DNA of 64,000 nt from Taibaiella sp. (lineage in GTDB: Bacteria > Bacteroidota > Bacteroidia > Chitinophagales > Chitinophagaceae). Both the position numbers and the translations under genes were made by a program. Each line of letters begins with the position of its first letter. Position 1 is the stretch's first letter. Of the stretch, positions 37,215 through 44,064 are shown in pieces. The notes under the pieces were generated by a model. It saw only the letters and a program-made list of their open reading frames with translations. It had not been told where the DNA came from and did not search any database. The stretch lies in contig JAHBTQ010000002.1 in the NCBI GenBank assembly GCA_019638495.1, forward strand, positions 930,001 to 994,000, in the 5' to 3' direction.

Positions 37215-37658
37215 TGGCACCTAAAACCCTTACTATGCTACTCTTAACATCGGCACCGCGCCCACTTACACATAAGCACAAACCGAATTTAATTTTCTGA
37301 CAAAAAGTTATGCACAAATTCATGGCACATTTTTGGTAACTTTTTGGCACATTTTTCGGGGTCAAACCCGCTACAGGAGCTGATTTGTATTTTTTAAAAA
37401 TATTTGCCACAAAATGCGCATTTTCGTTGCATAGCAAATTATCCAAACTGTAATCGATTATAACAAGAATACACGCTTTGTGGCCTTGTAAATAGGATGA
37501 GCCCTTGTGAACTTTGTGCGAGATCGTTGTGCGCCTTGTGTTAAGTATCATCAGCAGAAGTCGGACGTGTCTACCGTAGGCGAAGGCGGAAGTAACCGGA
37601 AGCGAATCGGAAGTCGGCAGAAATGAGATGTATTGAAAATCAGGTGTTTACAAGAATC

Positions 37659-37694
37659 ACTTCCGGTTTTGCACAGCCGCCGGAAACCGGAAGT
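37659..37694. repeat. Hairpin with perfect 11-bp stem
   Basis: ACTTCCGGTTT (37659-37669) pairs with AAACCGGAAGT (37684-37694) across a 14-nt loop. No T-run follows, so it is not a typical terminator. Confidence 0.7.
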
Positions 37695-37772
37695 ATCGAA
37701 AGATTTTCGTTGAAGTTGGGCGCGGTAATCCATTTAGCGGCACTGCAACCCTCTTCGCGCCTTCTACCACCT

Positions 37773-37849
37773 GGTTTTCAAAAAGACTTCGCTTTTTTAA
37801 AACCGGTCCTCCTTCGCAGGAGGACAGCTTGCCCTGATTTCGCCAGGGC
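37773..37849. repeat. Three consecutive stem-loops with TCG-containing loops
   Basis: Hairpin 1, 37773-37804: 13-bp stem with one mismatch, loop ACTTCG. Hairpin 2, 37806-37825: perfect GTCCTCCT/AGGAGGAC, loop TCGC. Hairpin 3, 37831-37849: GCCCTG/CAGGGC, loop ATTTCGC. They follow each other with almost no spacer. Confidence 0.75.
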
Positions 37850-37974
37850 CTAAAATTCTCACTATCTACATTTTGGGTGAAACCTAATATCCACTACCAA
37901 TGTCAAAACGACTTTTAACACTCACCCCCACCCAATTCGGCGATATTTGTTGTATTTTTCGGTCTAAAATCAGG

Positions 37975-38850
37975 ATGACTATGGTGCGCAGGCTTCTATC
38001 TATTATGTTTTTTCTTCCATCGTCGGTTCTCTTCGCACAGGAGACGCAGGATAGCGTTTTTGCGGTGAAGAAGGACGCTGCGTGGGAGATAAAGTATACA
38101 GCAAAAGCACATGAGACATCGCGCATGCTGGCGAAACGCTTTTATGTGAGCGAGGGACAAATGGAGGGATCGAACGACGAGGCTACGATGCGCAAACTGG
38201 AGGAGGGGAAGACGGTATATATACCGGTAACCAAGGACAACTACTACACCACCAGGCCGGCACCGCTGAAGATGAAGAATGCCACAGAGCTATACTACCG
38301 GGTGGGCCGCAAAGACGATATAGCGCTGATAGCCAACTATTGCGGTGTGACCAAGAACGAGGTGCGAGAGTGGAACCAGCTAAAGGGCTATACCCTGAAA
38401 CCGGGATCGGCCCTGTTTATTGGCTGGGTGCGCATGATGGCCCACGACACGCTGAACCCGGGACTGAGTGGCGCATACTACGTGCCGAAGAAGGAAAAAC
38501 CAAAGGACACTGCGGCAGAGCCACCGGCACTGGGCGGCCTGGACACTGTGTATAACGCACAAACCAACAACGGCCTGAACGTGCTGACGGAGAAGGGAAC
38601 GGCGGTATTCTTTGAAAAGCCGGGCAAGACGGTGATGTACTACGCCTTTCACAACGAGGCGCCAAGGGGCAGTATCATAAAGGTCTACAATCCGGGTACG
38701 GGTAAAGCTATATATGCAAAGGTGCTGGGCCCGCTGCCAGACACCAAGCAATATGCCAACAGCATAATAGGCATCAGCGATGCTGCACGTGCAGAACTGG
38801 GCGTGTCTGACAACAGGGCGTGGTGCGAACTGAGCTATGCAGCAAATTAG
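37975..38850 (+). CDS. Exported LysM-domain protein with RlpA-like C-terminus
   Basis: A 291-residue exported protein. The signal peptide is MVRRLLSIMFFLPSSVLFA (preceded by two residues from ATG 37975; ATG 37981 is the alternative). A first repeat (WEIKYTAKAHETSRMLAKRFYV) and a second (ELYYRVGRKDDIALIANYCGV, then EVREWNQLKGYTLKPGSALFIGW) are LysM-like, binding peptidoglycan. The C-terminal part (VMYYAFHNEAPRGSIIKVYN, then KVLGPLPDTKQYANSIIGIS) resembles the double-psi barrel of RlpA without its catalytic Asp being obvious. A cell-wall role is likely. The open frame extends up to 37900 but that part does not fit a signal sequence. Confidence 0.78.
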   Translation: MTMVRRLLSIMFFLPSSVLFAQETQDSVFAVKKDAAWEIKYTAKAHETSRMLAKRFYVSEGQMEGSNDEATMRKLEEGKTVYIPVTKDNYYTTRPAPLKMKNATELYYRVGRKDDIALIANYCGVTKNEVREWNQLKGYTLKPGSALFIGWVRMMAHDTLNPGLSGAYYVPKKEKPKDTAAEPPALGGLDTVYNAQTNNGLNVLTEKGTAVFFEKPGKTVMYYAFHNEAPRGSIIKVYNPGTGKAIYAKVLGPLPDTKQYANSIIGISDAARAELGVSDNRAWCELSYAAN

Positions 38851-38964
38851 AGAGCGAGAGCGGAGAGCGAAGAGCGTTAGCCCCATAGAGGAGAAGATGA
38901 GCCGTAGGAGCGCTGAGAGGGCAAGAGCCCATGTTTTTACTTTTTAATTTTTACTTTTTACTTT

Positions 38965-40011
38965 TTGCAAAAGGTTCTGATCATACGGTTTTCATCTATT
39001 GGCGATATAGTGCTTACTAGCCCTGTGGTGCGCTGCCTGAAAACACAGCGGCCGGACGTGGAAGTGCACTACCTTACCAAACTGGCTTTTCGCCCGGTGG
39101 TGGAAAACAGTCCGCACATAGACCAACTCTTCTACCTGGATGATAACCTGGATTCGGTGATAGCGGAGCTAAAAAAGGAGCGCTATGACTACATCATAGA
39201 CCTGCACCACAACCTGCGCACCCTGCGGGTGAAGAAGGCGCTGAAGGTAAAGGCTTACTCCTTTAACAAGCTGAACATACAAAAGTGGCTGCTCACCAAC
39301 CTCAAGGTGAACCTGATGCCCGACGTGAGCATTGTGGACCGCTACATGGAAACGGTGAAGCCACTGCGGGTAACCAACGACACACGCGGCCTGGACTACC
39401 AGCTACCCGCCGACACCGGCCTGCGCGATAGCGACATACCCATGAGCCATTGGGGCGGCTATGTGGCCTGCGTGATAGGCGGCTCTATGAACACCAAGAA
39501 GCTGCCGGTGGAGCAGTGGAAAAAATTCTGTGCCGCAGTACCTTTTCCGGTGATGTTGCTAGGCGGGCCGGAGGACCGGGAAGCCGGCAATGAGATAGCC
39601 GCCCTGGACCCGATAAAGATCTATAACTCGTGCGGCAAGTTTAACCTGAATGAGTCGGCAGAGCTGGTGAAGATAGCCAAGGTGGTAGTGAGCAATGACA
39701 CAGGGCTGATGCACGTTGCTGCGGCCTACAAAAAACCTGTGGTGTCGCTGTGGGGCAATACAAGCCCGGAGATGGGTATGTTTCCCTACTATGGCTACAA
39801 CAACCTGAAGGGGAATATAAGTCCGGATAGTGTGATCGTAGAAAACAAGGAGCTGCGGTGCCACCCATGCAGCAAGATAGGTTATGACAAATGTCCGAAG
39901 GGACACTTCAAGTGCATGACGCAACTGGACATGCAGGCAGTATCGGACCACGTTCGTAAATTGTGGCCGGCACCGGGCCAGGTGACCAATGGCGCCGGCA
40001 CCATACAATAA
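38965..40011 (+). CDS. Glycosyltransferase family 9 (heptosyltransferase-like)
   Basis: A 348-residue ADP-heptose:LPS heptosyltransferase-like enzyme. The N-terminus QKVLIIRFSSIGDIVLTSPV is the GT9 signature, followed in the C-terminal half by GGSMNTKKLPVEQW, LLGGPEDREAGNEI and VVSNDTGLMHVAAAYKKPVV, the nucleotide-sugar site. It probably adds a sugar to the LPS core. The start is TTG at 38965; there is no in-frame ATG or GTG that keeps the signature. The upstream DNA is an AT-rich tract of TTTTTAC repeats. A second glycosyltransferase gene follows after 17 nt. Confidence 0.9.
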   Translation: MQKVLIIRFSSIGDIVLTSPVVRCLKTQRPDVEVHYLTKLAFRPVVENSPHIDQLFYLDDNLDSVIAELKKERYDYIIDLHHNLRTLRVKKALKVKAYSFNKLNIQKWLLTNLKVNLMPDVSIVDRYMETVKPLRVTNDTRGLDYQLPADTGLRDSDIPMSHWGGYVACVIGGSMNTKKLPVEQWKKFCAAVPFPVMLLGGPEDREAGNEIAALDPIKIYNSCGKFNLNESAELVKIAKVVVSNDTGLMHVAAAYKKPVVSLWGNTSPEMGMFPYYGYNNLKGNISPDSVIVENKELRCHPCSKIGYDKCPKGHFKCMTQLDMQAVSDHVRKLWPAPGQVTNGAGTIQ

Positions 40012-40028
40012 CAGCATAATCAACTATT

Positions 40029-41219
40029 TTGAAGATACTCTTCCTGGCAAATCGCGTACCCTACCCACCCTATCGCGGCGACAAGCTGAAGATATATAAC
40101 CTTGCTACCCGCCTTAAGGCGCATCATGAACTGCACCTGCTCACCTTTGGCCAAACGGAGGAAGACATGGGCTACAAGAGCAAGCTGGAAGAGGTTTTTA
40201 AGGAGGTGCATCTCGTGTACCTGCCGAAGTGGAAGTCGGCCATGAACTGCCTGGCCGGCGCTTGGGACAGCAAGCCGCTGCAGGTGCTCTACTTTCAGAG
40301 TGCAGAGATGAGGCGGCAGCTTCACGCACTCCTGGCCCAGCACCAGTACGACGCTATTCATGTGCAGCACCTGCGCATGAGCCCGTACCTGGCAGCGCGT
40401 AAGGACCTGGCCCGCATACTGGACCTGCCCGACGCCTTTAGCCTGTACTGGGAACGGCGCAAACAAGTGAAACGCAGCCTGCCAATAGCCCTGTTTGAAA
40501 ACATGGAGCAGAAGCGGGTACTGAAATATGAGTCGATACTGAAAGACTATAACATGAGCCTGGTGTGCAGCGCCGAGGACAAGGCCTACCTGGAAAAACA
40601 GCACGGCACGGACAACCTGCGCCTGCTGCCCAACGGTGTGGACATGACCACCTTTTACCCGCGCAATCATGACTATAGCCACAACCACACCTTGCTCTTC
40701 ACCGGCAATATGGACTATGCCCCGAATGTAGATGCAGTGGTCTACTTTACCGAGAGCGTGCTGCCGCTGATATGGAAGACGCATCCCCAGGTGAAGTTTG
40801 TGATAGCAGGGCAACGGCCGGTGGAAAAGGTACTGGCGCTGGCAAGCGACAAGGTGGTAGTGACAGGTTTTATAAAAGACCTGGCTGTGACTTATAATGA
40901 GGCCTCGGTGGTTGTGGCGCCGCTGCGGTTTGGCGCGGGTACACAAAACAAGGTGCTGGAAGCCATGGCCATGGGCGTGCCCGTGGTGTGCTCCAACATC
41001 GGCTTTGCCGGTCTGGGCATCAACAGCGGCCAGGGCGCCATAATGCAAACGGACACTGCTGCATTTGCACAGTCGGTAACGGAGCTGCTGGATAGTGAGG
41101 ATAAGCGCCGCAGCGTGGGCCTGGCAGGCGCGGAGGTGATAAGAACGAGATTTGACTGGGATATAGTGGCGAAGGAGTTGGAGGGGTATTTTAGGGAAGC
41201 GAGTTCCGGGACGCGTTAG
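40029..41219 (+). CDS. Glycosyltransferase family 4
   Basis: A 396-residue GT-B transferase. The N-terminus KILFLANRVPYPPYRGDKLK is the acceptor-side glycine-rich loop, and the C-terminal half has NGVDMTTFYP, LLFTGNMDYAPNVDAVVYF and APLRFGAGTQNKVLEAMAMG with VPVVCSN, the donor-binding E-x7-E region of family 4. It acts in cell-surface polysaccharide synthesis, probably with the GT9 enzyme encoded 17 nt upstream. The start is TTG at 40029, again without an alternative. The sugar is unknown. Confidence 0.9.
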   Translation: MKILFLANRVPYPPYRGDKLKIYNLATRLKAHHELHLLTFGQTEEDMGYKSKLEEVFKEVHLVYLPKWKSAMNCLAGAWDSKPLQVLYFQSAEMRRQLHALLAQHQYDAIHVQHLRMSPYLAARKDLARILDLPDAFSLYWERRKQVKRSLPIALFENMEQKRVLKYESILKDYNMSLVCSAEDKAYLEKQHGTDNLRLLPNGVDMTTFYPRNHDYSHNHTLLFTGNMDYAPNVDAVVYFTESVLPLIWKTHPQVKFVIAGQRPVEKVLALASDKVVVTGFIKDLAVTYNEASVVVAPLRFGAGTQNKVLEAMAMGVPVVCSNIGFAGLGINSGQGAIMQTDTAAFAQSVTELLDSEDKRRSVGLAGAEVIRTRFDWDIVAKELEGYFREASSGTR

Positions 41220-41234
41220 CGCTACATCCGCTGC

Positions 41235-41318
41235 GTACTTTTTCTTTTCAGCAGCGAAAAGAAAAAGTACCAAAAAGAAAGCGCCGCCCTTTGGCCAAAA
41301 GCTCCGCAGGCCAAAAGG
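41235..41318. repeat. Palindromic intergenic element
   Basis: A perfect 15-bp stem, GTACTTTTTCTTTTC (41235-41249) with its complement (41256-41270), loop AGCAGC, followed by a second hairpin CCTTTGGCC/GGCCAAAAGG (41288-41318, one bulged A). The first hairpin may terminate the glycosyltransferase transcript. The rest of 41319-41550 shows only weaker G/C-rich hairpins and no gene. Confidence 0.75.
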
Positions 41319-41550
41319 TTAGCCCAACGTTGTTATTGTGGGGGAATGCTATAAAGCACGTGCCCCATCCCGGACCATGCCGGGAGTGGGGGCTCTATTT
41401 AGCTGTAGATATCCTCTTCGCCGGAGCGATGAAATATCGTTTGGTGTTCTCAATGAGAAGGAAGCTAGTATAAAAAACAACCCCGACTTGAAAACCGGGG
41501 ATATTACTTTTCATTGCGGTTTGACGAGAATAAATTGCTATTGAAATCAG

Positions 41551-42129
41551 CTATTTATTGTAAAGCATTTTATAGTCTACATGGATCTTGCCTTTAGAGA
41601 TGTCGTCGAGCTTTTTCTTCATCAGGCGCTTTTTGAGCGGGGAAACGTAGTCTATGAATAGCTTGCCCTCTATGTGGTCATACTCGTGCTGGATGACGCG
41701 GGCGGTAATGCCATGAAAGGTTGCTTCATGCTCTACAAAGTTCTCATCCTGGTAGGCGATGCGTATGTGGCTGTTACGCTGAACATCTTCGCGAATCTTA
41801 GGGATGCTGAGACAACCCTCATTATAGGGCCACATCTTGCCGGTTTCTTCCAGCATGCGGGCATTGATAAATACCTGCTTAATGGGTTCCTCGCCCTGGT
41901 ATTTCTTCTTGTCCTCATCATCAAAGTCTTCCACTATCTGAACGGTGTCTACGATGAAGAGGCGGATGGGCTTATTGATCTGCGGTGCGGCGAGGCCCAC
42001 GCCGTTGCTATTGTAAACGGTTTCCCACATGTCTGCAATGAGCTTTTCCAGGCCCGGGTATTCGGGACCGATCTCGTCACAAACTTTGCGCAGCACAGGG
42101 TTTCCGTAAGCAACAACTGGTAATATCAT
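41551..42129 (-). CDS. def: Peptide deformylase
   Basis: Removes the formyl group from the N-terminal methionine of new proteins, a Fe(II)/Zn enzyme. The three motifs are intact: GVGLAAPQ (residues 43-50), EGCLSIP (104-110, metal ligand C106) and QHEYDHIEG (147-155, ligands H148 and H152, catalytic E149). The length of 192 residues is normal for the Bacteroidota form. The start MILPVVAYGNPVLRKV is family-typical. It has its own promoter box 25 nt upstream and no tight neighbours. Confidence 0.97.
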   Translation of the reverse strand: MILPVVAYGNPVLRKVCDEIGPEYPGLEKLIADMWETVYNSNGVGLAAPQINKPIRLFIVDTVQIVEDFDDEDKKKYQGEEPIKQVFINARMLEETGKMWPYNEGCLSIPKIREDVQRNSHIRIAYQDENFVEHEATFHGITARVIQHEYDHIEGKLFIDYVSPLKKRLMKKKLDDISKGKIHVDYKMLYNK

Positions 42130-42154
42130 ATTAAAACAAGGTTATTAATGGGCG

Positions 42155-42162
42155 CAAAGGTA
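42155..42162 (-). promoter_or_regulatory. -7 promoter box for def
   Basis: TACCTTTG on the minus strand, 25 nt before the def ATG. Confidence 0.5.
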
Positions 42163-42204
42163 CTAATTTCAGAGTGAGAGCGGCGTGCGGGGAGCGTGAA
42201 AGGA

Positions 42205-42323
42205 TTAACCGCTAAGTGCGCGAAGTTCCGCAAAGGATCGCAAAGGGAATGATTTGATGGGCAGTCGCAATATTCGGGCTTTGCGTCCACTTTGCGTTTT
42301 CTCTTCGCTCTTTGCGGTAAAGA
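42205..42323. repeat. Inverted pair of CGCAAAG-type repeats
   Basis: The left block (42205-42247) reads ACCGCTAAG ... CCGCAAAGGATCGCAAAG and the right block (42276-42323) carries the same type of units on the other strand (ACCGCAAAGAGCGAAGAG ... ACGCAAAG). Together they could form a long imperfect hairpin behind the MFS gene. Confidence 0.7.
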
Positions 42324-42334
42324 TTAAATGGCGA

Positions 42335-43462
42335 CTACCGTATTCTTGTGAGAAGCAACCCAACCAACACCACTGCCCCCAATATACAGCAAGCCAGGGA
42401 GACAACAGACAATGACAAGCCGGACGACAGCGCACTAACAAGGGCGAAACCCAGGATAGCGGCAACCCAGTTGGCAGAGGCGAGCATGGACTGGGCGCGC
42501 TTTTGCTCTGAGACGGAAAACATGTCGTAAATGATCTTCTGTGCCACTCCCCTGCTGCAGTAAGTCATGATACAAATAAGGAAGCCGGCCCAGAAAAAGG
42601 ATGCATAGCTTGCCGAGCTATAGAGCAGCCACATGGCGAGGGTGACGCTGGCGAGGGAGACGACAAGGAGCCACTTGCCACCAATACGCTGCGAGAGCAG
42701 GCCAAAAATGTATGGCAACGGTAATACAGCCAATGCACCCCAGGCAAACATGCGGGATATGTCGTCGATATTATAGTGCAGGTCTTTCATGGCGAGGGAC
42801 AGATTGAACCTGCCAATGAACGAGAGCATAATGCCGGCATTGAAGAGCACGAGAAACAGCCATAAAGTGCCGCTGATCTTGAGTGGAGGCAGGTTTTCAC
42901 TGTGTCGGGCGTAGGCGACATCAAACTGAGGCAGCAACATGAGTAATCGCGCCAGGAACGTAGCAACGGCAAAAAGTATAAATGAACCATGACTGCCAAG
43001 AGATGTGATAGCGGGACCAATAGCCAGCCCACCGAGGACAGCGCCTGCCAGCGTAGTGTTTGCCAGTGATCCGAAATTGCTGCCGATATGCTGAGGGGAG
43101 CTAATGAAGCTCATAAGTACGCTGTAAATGTTGACCTGCACACCGCAAAGAAACCAGTAAGCAGCGGTGGACAACAAAAACGCAGGGTAGCTATCAGAGT
43201 ATGCCATGGCCGTCAGCGCCAGCCCGGTCAGCACTGCAAGCGCCACTGACAGCCTGCCAACAGATGAATATAGCTGCAAAATACGAGGGGTGAGCCAGGA
43301 GCCTAACGCTATGGCCACATAAACCACCGCCATGAATATGCCATTGTTCTTTGCAGACACGCCGCGGGATGCCACCATAACCGGCAATACAGGATATATG
43401 CCCTGTAGTATGATGCGATCAATAGTTGCAGAGAACAGCAGCGCGGCTATTGGCCTATTCAT
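42335..43462 (-). CDS. MFS transporter
   Basis: A 375-residue inner-membrane transporter of the major facilitator superfamily with about 12 hydrophobic helices. The loop 2-3 region (VAIALGSWLTPRILQLYSSVGR) and the symmetric loop 8-9 (PYIFGLLSQRIGGKWLL) correspond to the family motif A positions. The substrate is unknown. It is the last gene of a three-gene minus-strand unit behind a CPA2 antiporter and a lipoprotein (8 nt gap to the latter), which suggests joint expression. Confidence 0.85.
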   Translation of the reverse strand: MNRPIAALLFSATIDRIILQGIYPVLPVMVASRGVSAKNNGIFMAVVYVAIALGSWLTPRILQLYSSVGRLSVALAVLTGLALTAMAYSDSYPAFLLSTAAYWFLCGVQVNIYSVLMSFISSPQHIGSNFGSLANTTLAGAVLGGLAIGPAITSLGSHGSFILFAVATFLARLLMLLPQFDVAYARHSENLPPLKISGTLWLFLVLFNAGIMLSFIGRFNLSLAMKDLHYNIDDISRMFAWGALAVLPLPYIFGLLSQRIGGKWLLVVSLASVTLAMWLLYSSASYASFFWAGFLICIMTYCSRGVAQKIIYDMFSVSEQKRAQSMLASANWVAAILGFALVSALSSGLSLSVVSLACCILGAVVLVGLLLTRIR

Positions 43463-43470
43463 AGCCCCGG

Positions 43471-44064
43471 CTATTTTTCGGACATAAAGATTTCTTTGAG
43501 ATAGGCGGTTGCTTTCGCCTCTGTGTGCTTTCTACTCTTCAGGTTTATGAGGCGGTAAGAGCACTCATTGCATGTGCAATCCCTGACACCACAAAGGAAA
43601 TATTGGTCAATGCCGTCGATATGTGCGCGCCAGATAATGCAGCGGTCCTGCGCATTCTCAGAGAGCTGTTCAACCTTCTGGTCCATAAGCTGAGACTGGT
43701 ATTGAGACTCGAGGTTGAAATACTTCTTTACAAAGTCGTATCCCTCAACACCTTTCTTATAGTATGGGGAGTTTTTGCAGGCGTCTATTGTTACAACGAG
43801 CGTAGCTGTGTCTTTGTGATAAAAGTACTGCTGGTGTGTAGAGGGGTTGAACTTACCTTCCATCCATTTACCACCGATCTGAAGTTTTCCAAATGGCTCA
43901 ACAGAATAGATGGTCTTGTCGGAAGACTCTTCATAGTGCACATCTGACTTGCCCGATGGCACCATTTTAGGGTGGCAGCTTGTAACGAGCAAACTCAGCA
44001 TGCTGAATATTAATACCGCTAGTCCCCGAAAGGACGGCATTACTTTTTTATTGTTGTTGAACAT
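43471..44064 (-). CDS. Cysteine-rich lipoprotein of unknown function
   Basis: A 197-residue lipoprotein; lipobox VTSC at C30 (MPSFRGLAVLIFSMLSLLVT precedes it, so ATG 44040 is a possible later start). The mature part contains five cysteines, among them DACKNSPYY, DRCIIW and the cluster FLCGVRDCTCNECSYRLI, which could bind a metal or form disulfides. No family recognised. The ATG overlaps nothing but abuts the stop of the antiporter gene directly (44064/44065), so translation is probably coupled. Confidence 0.65.
   Translation of the reverse strand: MFNNNKKVMPSFRGLAVLIFSMLSLLVTSCHPKMVPSGKSDVHYEESSDKTIYSVEPFGKLQIGGKWMEGKFNPSTHQQYFYHKDTATLVVTIDACKNSPYYKKGVEGYDFVKKYFNLESQYQSQLMDQKVEQLSENAQDRCIIWRAHIDGIDQYFLCGVRDCTCNECSYRLINLKSRKHTEAKATAYLKEIFMSEK

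Larger units (their letters stand above)
36972..37974. other. 1-kb non-coding region upstream of the defence operon
   Basis: No supported gene in about 1000 nt. It holds the operon promoter (36988-36995), a rightward promoter-like box (37207-37214), a direct repeat of TTTTTGGCACATTTTT-type sequence (37322-37357), GGAAGT-rich words (37556-37620) and four hairpins (37659-37694 and 37773-37849). Confidence 0.7.

Noticed and set aside
37162..37551. 129-codon minus-strand frame
   Set aside because: Derived from AT-rich intergenic words of the type ACAAAGTTCACAAGG; no domain and no coding bias.
34949..37900. Retron (reverse transcriptase with ncRNA) around the HNH gene
   Set aside because: No reverse transcriptase is encoded nearby, so only the Septu-type pair can be supported.
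40020..41273. 417-codon minus-strand frame opposite the GT4 gene
   Set aside because: The GT4 motifs on the plus strand are unambiguous; the antisense frame has His/Gln-rich shadow composition.
41291..41544. Small plus-strand frames of 60 and 68 codons
   Set aside because: They run through hairpin-rich intergenic DNA and have no start signal or family.
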